Origin: Psychroflexus salis
GTDB taxonomy: Bacteria; Bacteroidota; Bacteroidia; Flavobacteriales; Flavobacteriaceae
DNA: 64,000 nucleotides
Direction: 5' to 3'
NCBI RefSeq assembly: GCF_014640175.1
Contig: NZ_BMGL01000002.1
Span: 1-64,000 of the forward strand
Under the pieces are notes generated by a model. That model saw nothing but the letters and a program-made list of their open reading frames with translations, had not been told where the DNA came from and did no database searches. The translations under genes and the position numbers were made by a program. Below, one piece after another: positions 50,267-60,325 of this stretch (the first letter of the stretch is position 1; each line of letters begins with the position of its first letter).

Positions 50267-52093
50267 ATGTCTGTAGCAGCACAAGCAAACATTGATAGTC
50301 ATGCACACGATGATGCACACCATCATCATGAGCCAACATTTATTGAAAAATATATATTTAGTACCGATCACAAAATGATTGCAAAGCAGTATTTAATTAC
50401 TGGTTTAATTATGGGTTTTATCGGTATAGCGATGTCTTTATTGTTTAGAATGCAATTAGCATGGCCAGAACAATCTTTCGGAATTTTCGAAACTCTTTTA
50501 GGAAGATTTGCACCAGATGGTGTAATGGAACCTGGTACTTACTTAGCACTAGTAACTATACATGGTACTATCATGGTCTTCTTTGTATTAACTGCAGGTT
50601 TAAGTGGTACTTTTAGTAATTTACTTATACCCTTGCAAATTGGAGCTAGAGACATGGCATCAGGTTTTATGAATATGATCTCTTATTGGTTGTTTTTTGT
50701 CTCTTCAATTATTATGGTTTCATCTTTATTTGTAGAATCTGGACCTGCATCTGCTGGATGGACCGTTTATCCTCCTTTAAGTGCATTAGAACAAGCGATA
50801 CCTGGATCTGGTATGGGAATGACACTTTGGTTAGTTTCTATGGCAATTTTTATTGCTTCTTCTTTGCTAGGTTCACTTAATTATATTGTTACAGTATTAA
50901 ATTTAAGAACTAAAGGAATGTCTATGACTAGACTTCCATTAACGGTTTGGGCGTTTTTCGTTACTGCTATTATTGGTGTTGTGTCATTCCCAGTACTACT
51001 ATCAGCTGCATTACTTTTAATTATGGATAGAAGTTTTGGAACTTCTTTTTTTCTAAGCGATATATATATACAAGGCGAAGTTTTAAGTAATTCAGGTGGA
51101 TCACCTGTTTTATATGAACATTTATTCTGGTTTTTAGGTCACCCTGAAGTTTATATTGTCTTGCTTCCAGCACTAGGTATTACTTCAGAAGTTATTGCAA
51201 CAAATGCAAGAAAACCAATTTTTGGTTACAGAGCAATGGTAGCTTCTATCTTAGCAATTGCGTTTTTATCTACTGTTGTTTGGGGTCACCATATGTTCGT
51301 ATCTGGTATGAATCCATTTTTAGGATCTGTATTTACATTTACAACCTTATTAATCGCCATACCATCAGCTGTAAAAGCTTTCAATTACATAACAACTTTA
51401 TGGAAAGGTAACTTACAAATGAATCCAGGAATGTTATTTTCTATTGGATTGGTTTCTACTTTTATCACTGGTGGTCTAACAGGCATTATCTTGGGTGATT
51501 CTACATTAGACATTAATGTTCATGATACTTATTTTGTAGTTGCTCACTTCCACTTGGTTATGGGTATATCTGCTTTATATGGACTGTTTGCGGGTGTGTA
51601 TCATTGGTTCCCTAAAATGTTTGGTAAAATGATGAATAAAAACTTGGGTTATGTACACTTCTGGATTACAGCTGTTGGTGCCTACGGTGTCTTCTTTCCT
51701 ATGCACTTTATAGGTATGGCAGGTTTGCCTAGAAGATACTACACGAACACTTCTTTTCCTTATTTCGACGATTTAGCAGATACTAATGTATTAATAACCA
51801 TGTTTGCATTTTTAACTGCAGCTGGTCAGTTATTCTTCATTTACAATTTTATACATTCTATCTTTTATGGTAAAAGAGCTGAGAAAAACCCTTGGAAATC
51901 TAATACTTTAGAATGGACTGCACCAGTTGAACATATTCACGGAAACTGGTACGGAGAGTTGCCAACTGTTTACCGATGGCCATACGACTATAGTAAACTG
52001 AATGAAGATGAATCTGATTATGTAATAGCAGGTCAGGATTATATACCACAAGATGTCCCATTGCAAGCCAACGAAGAAGAATTAGGACATTAA
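50267..52093 (+). CDS. coxA: Cytochrome c oxidase subunit I
   Basis: Catalytic heme-copper oxidase subunit with twelve helices. Ligands visible: TIHGTIMVF (low-spin heme His, about residue 102), HPEVYIVLLP (CuB His with cross-linked Tyr, about 290), VWGHHMFVSG (two CuB His) and VVAHFHLVMG (both heme His, about 425). The N-terminal tail is His-rich (DSHAHDDAHHHHEP, about residues 11-24). At 608 aa it is standard for an aa3-type oxidase. A strong terminator follows, and no subunit III or IV genes are here. Confidence 0.96.
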   Translation: MSVAAQANIDSHAHDDAHHHHEPTFIEKYIFSTDHKMIAKQYLITGLIMGFIGIAMSLLFRMQLAWPEQSFGIFETLLGRFAPDGVMEPGTYLALVTIHGTIMVFFVLTAGLSGTFSNLLIPLQIGARDMASGFMNMISYWLFFVSSIIMVSSLFVESGPASAGWTVYPPLSALEQAIPGSGMGMTLWLVSMAIFIASSLLGSLNYIVTVLNLRTKGMSMTRLPLTVWAFFVTAIIGVVSFPVLLSAALLLIMDRSFGTSFFLSDIYIQGEVLSNSGGSPVLYEHLFWFLGHPEVYIVLLPALGITSEVIATNARKPIFGYRAMVASILAIAFLSTVVWGHHMFVSGMNPFLGSVFTFTTLLIAIPSAVKAFNYITTLWKGNLQMNPGMLFSIGLVSTFITGGLTGIILGDSTLDINVHDTYFVVAHFHLVMGISALYGLFAGVYHWFPKMFGKMMNKNLGYVHFWITAVGAYGVFFPMHFIGMAGLPRRYYTNTSFPYFDDLADTNVLITMFAFLTAAGQLFFIYNFIHSIFYGKRAEKNPWKSNTLEWTAPVEHIHGNWYGELPTVYRWPYDYSKLNEDESDYVIAGQDYIPQDVPLQANEEELGH

Positions 52094-52112
52094 TCTACAA
52101 GACATAATATTT

Positions 52113-52146
52113 AAAAAATGCCAATCGTAAATGATTGGCATTTTTT
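52113..52146 (+). terminator. Strong rho-independent terminator after coxA
   Basis: A perfect 14-bp stem, AAAAAATGCCAATC (52113-52126) with GATTGGCATTTTTT (52133-52146), has a 6-nt loop and ends in a T run. It closes the act-cox operon 20 bp after the coxA stop. Confidence 0.9.
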
Positions 52147-52198
52147 GTGAAATCTATTTTATGAGCTAAAAGAAGTAAAATTTGTATAAGCTTATAAG

Positions 52199-52206
52199 TA
52201 TATTTG
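52199..52206 (+). promoter_or_regulatory. -7 box of ruvB, 4 nt before the start codon
   Basis: TATATTTG, then TAAT, then the ruvB ATG. A TTTG lies at 52181-52184 with only a 14-nt gap, shorter than usual. The transcript is probably leaderless. Confidence 0.5.
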
Positions 52207-52210
52207 TAAT

Positions 52211-53233
52211 ATGAATAAAAACTTAGACGCATCAGGCGAACATTTCTCCAATGAAGAGTTTGAAATTGAAAGAGCATTAAGACCACTTAATTTTGATGAT
52301 TTTGCTGGTCAGCAAAAAACCTTAGAAAATTTACAAATTTTTGTTAAAGCTGCTAATTTAAGAGAAGATGCTTTAGATCATACCTTGCTTCACGGACCTC
52401 CTGGTCTAGGTAAAACCACCCTTGCACATATTTTAGCAAATGAGTTAGATGCAAATATTAAAGTTACTTCTGGTCCAGTAATCGATAAGCCTGGAGATTT
52501 AGCTGGATTATTAACCAATTTAGAGCCACGCGATGTATTGTTTATCGATGAAATTCATCGTCTTAGTTCTGTTGTAGAAGAATATTTATATTCAGCTATG
52601 GAAGACTATAAAATCGATATAATGATCGAAAGTGGACCTAATGCAAGAACAGTCCAAATTAATTTAAATCCATTTACGCTAGTTGGAGCGACTACTCGTT
52701 CGGGTCTATTAACGTCACCAATGAGAGCGAGATTTGGAATATCCAGTCGCTTGGAGTACTATTCTACCGAGTTACTTACCCATATAATCCAACGAAGTGC
52801 TTCCATTTTAAAAGTCCCCATTAAAGAACAAGCAGCTATCGAAATAGCAGGTAGAAGCAGAGGAACTCCCCGTATTGCCAATGCTCTTTTAAGAAGAGTG
52901 AGAGATTTTGCTCAAATAAAAGGCACGGGAAATATCGATTTAAAAATTGCTAAATATGCTTTAAATGCCTTAAATGTTGATGCACATGGTTTAGATGAAA
53001 TGGATAACAAAATTTTATCTACTTTAATTGATAAATTTAAAGGTGGACCTGTTGGACTAACTACTTTATCAACAGCTGTAAGCGAAAATGCCGAAACTAT
53101 AGAAGAAGTATACGAACCTTTTTTAATACAAAAAGGTTTCATTATGCGCACCCCACGCGGAAGAGAAGCTACCGAAGCTGCGTACAAACATTTAGGAAAA
53201 ATTAAGGAACCTAAACAAGGTGGGTTGTTTTAA
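52211..53233 (+). CDS. ruvB: Holliday junction branch migration helicase RuvB
   Basis: Hexameric AAA+ motor that drives branch migration with RuvA and delivers junctions to RuvC (9470). The RuvB N-terminal signature [13 protein letters not shown] is at about residues 22-34. Walker A is [10 protein letters not shown] (about 59-68) and Walker B is LFIDEIHRL (about 110-118). Sensor 1 is [11 protein letters not shown], followed by the arginine finger region MRARFG, and the C-terminal winged helix has [13 protein letters not shown]. At 340 aa it is full length. It follows the terminator of the respiratory operon. Confidence 0.96.
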   Translation: MNKNLDASGEHFSNEEFEIERALRPLNFDDFAGQQKTLENLQIFVKAANLREDALDHTLLHGPPGLGKTTLAHILANELDANIKVTSGPVIDKPGDLAGLLTNLEPRDVLFIDEIHRLSSVVEEYLYSAMEDYKIDIMIESGPNARTVQINLNPFTLVGATTRSGLLTSPMRARFGISSRLEYYSTELLTHIIQRSASILKVPIKEQAAIEIAGRSRGTPRIANALLRRVRDFAQIKGTGNIDLKIAKYALNALNVDAHGLDEMDNKILSTLIDKFKGGPVGLTTLSTAVSENAETIEEVYEPFLIQKGFIMRTPRGREATEAAYKHLGKIKEPKQGGLF

Positions 53234-53258
53234 TGTATCTTGATTAATTTAATAACTT

Positions 53259-54170
53259 ATGTACATCTACCATTTAATACATTTTATTTACACATTTTTA
53301 GTTGTATTCATTTCAAATATTGCTAGTTCTCAGATTAGTTCAATTTTACTTGATGCTAATACAGAACAACCTATTCCATATGTAAATATATTCGTAGAAC
53401 ATGAACTTATAGGGACAACATCTGATATAAATGGTAAATTCGATTTACAAATTGAGAATTCAAAAGTTGTAGTCTTTTCCGCTATTGGTTACGAAATAAA
53501 AAAAATATTTTCTGACTCAATAAGTCAATTTACAATATTAAATCCAAGTATTACAGAGTTAAGTGAAGTTATAATTACAGCAAAAAAAGAAACCAAAAAA
53601 CTGAAAATTGGTAAATTCAAAAAGTCTAAAATAAACTTATATTTTAATTGTGGTCAAACCCCATGGATTATAGAACGCTACTTTCCTTATAAAAAGGAAT
53701 ATGAAAAAACAACTTTTTTGAATAAAATTAGAATTTCTACTAATAGCAATTTAGATGAAGCAAAGTTTAATTTAAGACTATATTCTAAAGATCAGAATAA
53801 TAAGCCTGGAGAAAATCTTTATAACAAAAATATCATTGGAACTGCTAAAAAAGGAAATAAAATAACTGGAGTTGATTTATCTGAATTAAATATTCAATTT
53901 CCTAAAGATGGTTTTTTTATCGTTATTGAATGGTTACTTATTGAAAGTAACATGTATACATTAGATATTGAAAGAAAATCTGATCGAGGAGCTTCAAAAT
54001 GGGTGTCTTACGAGCCAGCTATTGGAACCGTTCCTTCTGATACAAACAAAAATAGTTGGCAGTTTAATCAAGGCCATTGGAGTAAAATAAAAAAAAACAC
54101 GGAAACATCTTTAAAAAAACATAAAAATAAATATAGTTTATTAGCTATTGAATTAATCCTGACGAATTAA
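53259..54170 (+). CDS. Secreted protein with a CarboxypepD-like N-terminal domain, function unknown
   Basis: A signal peptide (about residues 1-25) precedes a carboxypeptidase-regulatory-like domain (about 28-100: ILLDANTEQPIPYVNIFVEH, GTTSDINGKFDLQI, VVFSAIGYE). The next 200 residues are beta-rich and basic (FNLRLYSKDQNNKPGENLY, GFFIVIEWLLIE) with no enzyme motif. The CarboxypepD domain is the same type that starts many TonB receptors, but no plug or barrel follows. At 303 aa it is a known Bacteroidota architecture of unknown role, probably exported to the cell surface. Confidence 0.75.
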   Translation: MYIYHLIHFIYTFLVVFISNIASSQISSILLDANTEQPIPYVNIFVEHELIGTTSDINGKFDLQIENSKVVVFSAIGYEIKKIFSDSISQFTILNPSITELSEVIITAKKETKKLKIGKFKKSKINLYFNCGQTPWIIERYFPYKKEYEKTTFLNKIRISTNSNLDEAKFNLRLYSKDQNNKPGENLYNKNIIGTAKKGNKITGVDLSELNIQFPKDGFFIVIEWLLIESNMYTLDIERKSDRGASKWVSYEPAIGTVPSDTNKNSWQFNQGHWSKIKKNTETSLKKHKNKYSLLAIELILTN

Positions 54171-54206
54171 ATTGAGTCTAAATTTTCAGCATAAATATAA
54201 AATAAT

Positions 54207-54225
54207 TAACTTATATTATAAGTTA
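54207..54225. promoter_or_regulatory. Inverted repeat upstream of the cytochrome P450
   Basis: TAACTTATA and TATAAGTTA form 9-bp perfect arms around a single T, 17 bp before the TTG start at 54243. It may be an operator. No -7 box of the TAnnTTTG type is visible here. Confidence 0.35.
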
Positions 54226-54242
54226 CAATATTAAAATCCCAT

Positions 54243-55559
54243 TTGAAAAAACTCCCACAAGTTCCAGCGTATTTGTTTCTGAAGAACTCTCTTCAAATTC
54301 TTAAAAATCCTTTGCCTTTTCATCATCGTAATTTTGAAAAGCTTGGAGATACATTTCAATTAAATTTAGGTTTAGGCAAGCATGTGGTATTTTCAAGAGA
54401 TCAGGATCTTGCTATTTTAGCGCTTCAAAAGCAACAAAAAGACTTCATAAAATCGCCGATACAAACAAAAGATTTAGTAAAATATGTAGGAAAGGGATTG
54501 TTAACTGTTGAAGGCGAGGAGTGGAAAACACAACGCAAATTACTTCAACCTACCTTTTACAAAAAAAACATTTACCAGTTACTAGATTTAATGCAAGATG
54601 CAATTGTAAAACAATTACAAAATATTAAAACAGATCAACCCATCGATGTTTTTCCCATCTTCAACGACTTGGCTTTTAAAGTAGTAGCCAAAAGCCTATT
54701 TAGCGATGCTATTTCTAACGAACAAATATCTCGCTTGCAGTATATTACAGAAGAAGCGCAAAATATGTTGGTTAAAGAACTTCGTCAACCTTATAAAAAA
54801 TGGTGGTTTATATGGAGCGGAGAACTCAAAAAGAAGCTTTTACTCACCAAAGAAGCGCTTCAAATTATCGAAGGTATTATAACAAAACGAAGAAAGCAAT
54901 CTTCACAAAAAGAAGATTTACTCGATATGTTACTTCACACTACTTACGAGGATGGAAGCTCTATGACACATGAAAAACTGCTAGATGAAATTTTAATCTT
55001 ATTTATTGCAGGTCACGAAACAACATCTAATGCTTTAAGTTTTACTACACAGCTTATTGCACGAAATCCAGATGTTCAACAAAAATTAATTCAAGAAGTT
55101 GACCAAAACAAATTGAGAACACCACTAGACGTATTAAAAAATTCACCTTTTACTACTGCAGTAATTGAAGAATCCATGCGGCTTTATCCACCTGTTTATT
55201 TTATAGATCGGGTAAATACTAAAACTTTAAAATTTAAAGATTACACCATTCCTAAAAATACAAGCCTTTTATTTTCGCTTTATGAAATGCATCGAAAACA
55301 AGAATTTTGGGAAGAACCACTAAACTTTATTCCTGAGCGTTTTTTAAATGGAAAAAATCATGCCGCTTATTATTTTCCTTTTGGTGCAGGACCCCGAAAA
55401 TGCATAGGGAATAATTTTGCCATGTACGAAATTATTCTTGTTATGCAGGAACTTTTTGCAAAATACCAAATTGAATTTACTAATCAACCTATTGAAATTT
55501 TACCCTTAATAAGTTTAAAACCAAAAAATGCTATTTTGCATTTTAACTATAGAAAATGA
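54243..55559 (+). CDS. Cytochrome P450
   Basis: Soluble heme-thiolate monooxygenase. The I-helix oxygen-activation motif is AGHETTS (about residues 256-262), the ExxR motif is in EESMRLYPP (about 311-319), and the heme-binding loop is [13 protein letters not shown] with the Cys ligand about residue 385. At 438 aa it resembles the CYP102-like heme domain group without a fused reductase, so a separate redox partner is needed. Translation must start at the TTG, since no ATG precedes the conserved [10 protein letters not shown]. It overlaps queG by 4 bp, an unexpected coupling. Substrate unknown, possibly a fatty acid. Confidence 0.9.
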   Translation: MKKLPQVPAYLFLKNSLQILKNPLPFHHRNFEKLGDTFQLNLGLGKHVVFSRDQDLAILALQKQQKDFIKSPIQTKDLVKYVGKGLLTVEGEEWKTQRKLLQPTFYKKNIYQLLDLMQDAIVKQLQNIKTDQPIDVFPIFNDLAFKVVAKSLFSDAISNEQISRLQYITEEAQNMLVKELRQPYKKWWFIWSGELKKKLLLTKEALQIIEGIITKRRKQSSQKEDLLDMLLHTTYEDGSSMTHEKLLDEILILFIAGHETTSNALSFTTQLIARNPDVQQKLIQEVDQNKLRTPLDVLKNSPFTTAVIEESMRLYPPVYFIDRVNTKTLKFKDYTIPKNTSLLFSLYEMHRKQEFWEEPLNFIPERFLNGKNHAAYYFPFGAGPRKCIGNNFAMYEIILVMQELFAKYQIEFTNQPIEILPLISLKPKNAILHFNYRK

Positions 55560-56482
55560 ATTTGAAGGCTGAAAAACATACCCGAATAATTAAACAAAAA
55601 GCCAAAGAATTAGGTTTTTTGAGCTGTGGTATGAGTAAAGCTGAATTTTTAGAAGATGAAGCACCAAGATTAGAAAAATGGCTTCAACAAGGTATGCATG
55701 GTGAAATGAAATATATGGAAAATCATTTTGACAAACGCCTTGACCCAACTAAATTAGTTGAAGGTAGCAAATCGGTAATTTCCTTATTATATAATTATTA
55801 TCCAGAAGAACTTCAACAAGAAAACAGCTTTAAAATTAGTAAATATGCTTATGGTCGCGATTACCATTTTGTAATTAAAGATAAATTGAAAAATTTAATG
55901 CAGTTTATTCAAGATGAAATCGGTGAAGTTGGCGGTAGAGTTTTTGTAGATTCTGCTCCGGTTTTAGATAAAGCTTGGGCAAAACGAAGTGGTTTAGGCT
56001 GGATAGGTAAACACTCTAATTTGTTAACCAAACAGGTAGGTTCGTTTTACTTTATTGCCGAATTGATAGTCGATTTGAACTTGGAATACGACACGCCTGT
56101 AACCGATCACTGCGGAAGCTGCACGGCTTGTATTGATGCTTGTCCGACTGACGCGATTGTAGAGCCTTATGTGGTAGATGGCAGTAAATGCATTTCCTAT
56201 TTTACAATCGAATTAAAAGACGATTTGCCTAATGAAATGGCAGGTAAATTTAACGATTGGGCATTTGGTTGCGATATTTGTCAGGATGTTTGTCCTTGGA
56301 ATAAATTTAGTAAAGCCCATAAAGAACCTTTGTTTAATCCAGATCAACGTCTTTTAAATTATTCTAAAAAAGAATGGGAGGAAATTACAGAAGAAATTTT
56401 TCAAGATATTTTTAGGAAATCTGCAGTTAAACGAACTAAATACAATGGCTTCAAAAGAAATGTAAAGTTTTTAGCTTACTGA
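55556..56482 (+). CDS. queG: Epoxyqueuosine reductase QueG
   Basis: Cobalamin and iron-sulfur enzyme that reduces epoxyqueuosine to queuosine in tRNA. The N-terminal B12-binding domain contains [12 protein letters not shown] and [21 protein letters not shown] (about residues 126-146, with the catalytic Asp). The ferredoxin part has [15 protein letters not shown] (about 186-200) and [11 protein letters not shown]. At 308 aa it is a normal length for the short Bacteroidota form. It overlaps the P450 by 4 bp and ends 12 bp into the convergent LacI gene. Confidence 0.95.
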   Translation: MNLKAEKHTRIIKQKAKELGFLSCGMSKAEFLEDEAPRLEKWLQQGMHGEMKYMENHFDKRLDPTKLVEGSKSVISLLYNYYPEELQQENSFKISKYAYGRDYHFVIKDKLKNLMQFIQDEIGEVGGRVFVDSAPVLDKAWAKRSGLGWIGKHSNLLTKQVGSFYFIAELIVDLNLEYDTPVTDHCGSCTACIDACPTDAIVEPYVVDGSKCISYFTIELKDDLPNEMAGKFNDWAFGCDICQDVCPWNKFSKAHKEPLFNPDQRLLNYSKKEWEEITEEIFQDIFRKSAVKRTKYNGFKRNVKFLAY

Positions 56483-57502
56483 TTTTTGAGTAGATTCTCG
56501 AATTATTAAATCGGTACCTAGCTCAATTGTTTTTGGTTTAATTTCTTCACCTTTTTTTTTGAGTTTAATTTCTTTAAAAAGTAATTTAAAAGCTTGTTTT
56601 CCCATTTCAAAACCAGGTTGATTAATCGTAGAAAGGCTTGGAGATATTACAGCAGACATAAACCAATTACTAAAACCAATAACAGCAATATCATTTGGGA
56701 CATTAAAGTCTAAATCATTAATCGCCTTAATAGCACCAACAGCTACTAAGTCTGTGTTAACAAAAATCCCGTCTACGTCTGGATGTTCATTAATAAGCTT
56801 TCTAGCAAAGTATTCTCCTTCTTTAAAAGTCATTTTTTCTAATAAGTATACAAGCTTTGAATTATAAGTTAAGTAATGGTCATCTATTGCTTTTTTGTAA
56901 CCTAGGAAACGATCAATAGAATTTTGAGGTAAATGCGGTCCTCTAAAGTGTGCAATTTTTTTACAACCAACATCAATTAAGTGTTTTGTTGCATTATACG
57001 CCGCTTTTTGATCATTTATAATTACCTTATTACACTTAACAAGTTTTGCTATTTTGTCAAACATAACTAGTGGGATCTCATTCTGAAGAATTTCGTAGAA
57101 GTGTTCATACGAATTAGTTTCATTTGCAAGCGAAACTAAAATACCATCAACTCTTTTATTGATAAGAAGTTCTACTTGTTTTTTTTCCAATTCTTTTGAT
57201 TCATTAGACTGAAGAATAATAACCAAATAACCTTTTTTTTCAGCTTGAGCAATAACTCCTTTTATAACACTTGAAAAAAAGTGATGAACAACCTCTGGGA
57301 TTATAATGCCAATAGTTTTAGATTCTTTGGTTCTAAGGTTAACAGCAAAGATGTTGGGTTTATAATTTAATTCCTTGGCCTTTTGAATTATCAGTTTTTT
57401 TGTTTCTTCGTTTACATCTTTATATCCCTTTAAGGCTTTAGATACAGTAGTAACAGATACGTTTAGTGATGCTGCAATTTCTTTAAGTGTGATTTGTTTC
57501 AT
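56471..57502 (-). CDS. LacI family transcriptional regulator of the sucrose locus
   Basis: LacI/GalR regulator: the N-terminal helix-turn-helix [20 protein letters not shown] is at about residues 4-23, with the hinge near 45-58 ([18 protein letters not shown]) and a periplasmic-binding-like sensor domain ([41 protein letters not shown]). At 343 aa it is complete. It is divergent from the TonB receptor, and two palindromes of the LacI type (57540-57582) lie between them. Inducer unknown; a sugar or sugar phosphate from the locus is the natural candidate. Confidence 0.93.
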   Translation of the reverse strand: MKQITLKEIAASLNVSVTTVSKALKGYKDVNEETKKLIIQKAKELNYKPNIFAVNLRTKESKTIGIIIPEVVHHFFSSVIKGVIAQAEKKGYLVIILQSNESKELEKKQVELLINKRVDGILVSLANETNSYEHFYEILQNEIPLVMFDKIAKLVKCNKVIINDQKAAYNATKHLIDVGCKKIAHFRGPHLPQNSIDRFLGYKKAIDDHYLTYNSKLVYLLEKMTFKEGEYFARKLINEHPDVDGIFVNTDLVAVGAIKAINDLDFNVPNDIAVIGFSNWFMSAVISPSLSTINQPGFEMGKQAFKLLFKEIKLKKKGEEIKPKTIELGTDLIIRESTQKSVS

Positions 57503-57539
57503 GTTGCAAGTTATTATAAAATCTGAATATGTATGAAAA

Positions 57540-57582
57540 AAACAACCGAAAACGTTTTCGGTTGTTTCGAAAACGTTTTCGA
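57540..57582. promoter_or_regulatory. Two LacI-family operators
   Basis: A 28-bp perfect palindrome (57540-57567, core CCGAAAACGTTTTCGG) and a 16-bp perfect palindrome TCGAAAACGTTTTCGA (57567-57582) share the core CGAAAACGTTTTCG. Their centres are 21 bp apart, two helical turns, on the same face of the helix. They lie between the divergent regulator and receptor genes, 38 and 67 bp from the respective starts. Confidence 0.85.
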
Positions 57583-57649
57583 TAAAATAAATAGATTTAA
57601 CTTGAGATATTCAGACTATGTTCGTTGAATAATCTTAAAAATTTAACTA

Positions 57650-60271
57650 ATGAGAAAAATAATTACTTTAATTGCGTTTATAGGAGCTATTTTTTTTAGT
57701 CAAATTAATGCTCAGACAATTACAGGTAATGTAATTGATGAAGAAGGTATACCTATTCCTGGAGTTAATGTAGCTATCAAAAGTATAGGAAAAGGAGCTG
57801 TTACTGATTTCGACGGGTTCTTCTCTATTTCTAATTTAGAAGACGGTACATTTGAATTATTAGCTTCTTATCTGGGCTATAAAGACTTTACTAAAACAAT
57901 TGAAATTTCTGGAGAACAGAACGTAGAACTTACTATTAAGCTAGTTATGGATGCTCAATCCTTAGACCAAGTAATTGTTACAGGTGTAGCAAATCCTAGG
58001 GCTAGAGTAGCTTCTAGCGTATCATTTACGAGTATGGGTCCTGATAAAATAAAGCAAAGTTCACCTAGGTCAACCGCGGAAATTTTCCGTACAATTCCAG
58101 GTATTCGTTCAGAATCATCTGGTGGTGAAGGGAATTCGAATATTGCAGTTCGAGGTGTTCCTGTATCTTCTGGAGGTTCAAAATACGTTCAAATTCAAGA
58201 AGATGGACTCCCTGTACTTTTGTTTGGTGATATTTCTTTTGGAACAGCAGATATTTTTACACGATTTGATAATTCTATTCGAAAAATAGAAGTTGTTCGT
58301 GGTGGTTCAGCATCTACTATGTCTTCCAATTCACCAGGAGCTATTATTAACTTTATATCCAATACAGGAAGAACCGAAGGTGGTTCAATTGGAACTACGT
58401 TTGGTATGGATTATGAATCATTTAGAACAGATTTTAATTACGGTGCACCTATTGGAGACGGATTATATTTTCATGTTGGTGGTTTTTATAGAGTTGGAGA
58501 GGGTGTAAGAGATGTAGATTTTACAGGAAATAATGGAGGACAGTTGAAGTTTAACTTGACTAAAGAATTCGATAACGGGCATATTACTGTTTATGCAAAA
58601 CATTTAAAAGATCGAGCTATTGCTTATTTACCTATGCCTTTACAAGTTTCGGGAACAAATGCAAATCCTAGATGGAGAAGTGTTCCTGGGTTTAGTGCTA
58701 CACAAGGAACGATGCATTCCCCATATCTAACCCAAAATGTTGGCTTAGGAGGCGATGGTCAATTAAGAAGATCATCTGTTGCAGACGGAATGAACCCAGT
58801 ATCAACTTCTTTTGGGTTTCAAGCAGCTTTCGATTTATATGATGGATGGAAGGTGAAAAATAATGGTAGATTTTCAATAAATGGCGGTGCTTTTATCTCT
58901 CCTTTTCCTGCTGATGTTGCTTTAGCTTCTACCATGCTTAGCGATGGTTTTTCTCAAAGTAATGGTTGGAATTCTTTACAATATGCAAACGATGGTTCTA
59001 ATGTAGATCCAAATCAAGTTATATCTAGAATTCACATGTTTGATGTAGAACTAAACAATTTTAATAACTTTATGAATGACTTTAAGCTTACAAAATCTTT
59101 TGATAATGTTGATTTTACAGCAGGTTTCTTTAAATCTAATCAAAATATTTCGATGTCATGGTTGTGGAATTCTTATTTACAGGAAGTTTCTGATTCATCT
59201 CCTAGATTAATAAATATTTTTGATGGTGCGGGAGGCTCTCTTTCAGAAAACGGATTATATGCTTATGGCACACCTTTATGGGGGAATCTTCACAGAAATT
59301 ACGATACACAATATAATGTATCTGCACCCTATGTAGATGTTTCTGTTCAAGCCAATGAAAAAGTTAATTTAAACGCTTCTTTGCGTTACGATATTGGAAA
59401 AGTAAGTGGTAGTTTTACAGGGGGCACACAATCTACTTTTGATATTAACAGAGATGGTACACTATCCGTTCCAGAACAAAATGTATTCTCTATAGATAAT
59501 GCAAATTCAACACCTGTTAATTACAATTATAATTATGTTTCTTATTCTTTTGGAGCAAATTACATGTTTTCTAAAAAAGAAGCTGTATTTGCAAGATATA
59601 GTCGTGGGGCAGCTGCAAAAGCAGATAGAATTTTATTTACAGGCTTAGATTTTTTAAACAGTGACGCAATTAACGCCCTCGACTTTATAAACCAAGCAGA
59701 GTTAGGTTATAAAACTACCTTTAAAAATGGAGGGTTAAATGCTACAGCATTTTATGCTCAAACAATAGAAGAAGGTGGCTTTGAAGCAACTTCTAATATG
59801 ATTATTGAAAACGATTACCAGTCTTTTGGCTTAGAATTAGAAGGTTATTATGCAGTTAGAGATTTTGAAGTTTCAGGTACTTTAACATACACAAACGCAG
59901 AAATCGACTCTGGAGATTTTAAGGGGAATGCACCAAGAAGACAGCCAGATTTAATCTATAATGTTATTCCCTCGTATGCTTTTGGGAAAAAGAAGCAGAA
60001 CAACTTGGGATTAAGCTTTATTGGACAAACTGAGTCCTATACTCAAGATAATAATGAATTAATTATGCCAGGCTTTGTTATTATTAACGGGTTTGTGAAT
60101 TTTGCTGTTACTGAAAAATTAATTCTTAATGTATCAGCCAATAATATTTTAGACACAATTGGGTTAACTGAGGCAGAGGAAGGAAGTATTGTAGAAGGAC
60201 AAAGAAATTTTGTAAGAGCAAGACCCTTACCAGGGAGATCTGTATCTTTAGGAATAAATTATAAATTTTAA
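57650..60271 (+). CDS. TonB-dependent receptor with CarboxypepD-like N-terminus
   Basis: Outer-membrane active transporter, presumably for sucrose or a related oligosaccharide. The signal peptide ends at QINAQ. A CarboxypepD-like domain is at about residues 22-105 (ITGNVIDEEGIPIPGVNVAI, GAVTDFDGFFSI) and the plug at about 115-240 (RTIPGIRSESSGGEGNSNIA, VEVVRGG-like IEVVRGGSA). The 22-stranded barrel runs to the C-terminal YKF. At 873 aa it is shorter than a full SusC and no SusD gene follows, unlike glycan PUL systems. It is 30 bp upstream of the transporter gene and regulated from the paired operators. Confidence 0.92.
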   Translation: MRKIITLIAFIGAIFFSQINAQTITGNVIDEEGIPIPGVNVAIKSIGKGAVTDFDGFFSISNLEDGTFELLASYLGYKDFTKTIEISGEQNVELTIKLVMDAQSLDQVIVTGVANPRARVASSVSFTSMGPDKIKQSSPRSTAEIFRTIPGIRSESSGGEGNSNIAVRGVPVSSGGSKYVQIQEDGLPVLLFGDISFGTADIFTRFDNSIRKIEVVRGGSASTMSSNSPGAIINFISNTGRTEGGSIGTTFGMDYESFRTDFNYGAPIGDGLYFHVGGFYRVGEGVRDVDFTGNNGGQLKFNLTKEFDNGHITVYAKHLKDRAIAYLPMPLQVSGTNANPRWRSVPGFSATQGTMHSPYLTQNVGLGGDGQLRRSSVADGMNPVSTSFGFQAAFDLYDGWKVKNNGRFSINGGAFISPFPADVALASTMLSDGFSQSNGWNSLQYANDGSNVDPNQVISRIHMFDVELNNFNNFMNDFKLTKSFDNVDFTAGFFKSNQNISMSWLWNSYLQEVSDSSPRLINIFDGAGGSLSENGLYAYGTPLWGNLHRNYDTQYNVSAPYVDVSVQANEKVNLNASLRYDIGKVSGSFTGGTQSTFDINRDGTLSVPEQNVFSIDNANSTPVNYNYNYVSYSFGANYMFSKKEAVFARYSRGAAAKADRILFTGLDFLNSDAINALDFINQAELGYKTTFKNGGLNATAFYAQTIEEGGFEATSNMIIENDYQSFGLELEGYYAVRDFEVSGTLTYTNAEIDSGDFKGNAPRRQPDLIYNVIPSYAFGKKKQNNLGLSFIGQTESYTQDNNELIMPGFVIINGFVNFAVTEKLILNVSANNILDTIGLTEAEEGSIVEGQRNFVRARPLPGRSVSLGINYKF

Positions 60272-60325
60272 TTAACAACTTTTTCCCTTTATCTAAATAA
60301 GGTGAAGGGAAATAAATTTTCCTTC

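Noticed and set aside
50267-52093. Complete cytochrome oxidase operon
   Set aside because: Only subunits II and I are present; a terminator follows and no subunit III or IV gene was found up to ruvB.
57650-60271. SusC/SusD-type polysaccharide utilisation locus
   Set aside because: No SusD-like lipoprotein gene follows the receptor, and the genes downstream are for a disaccharide.
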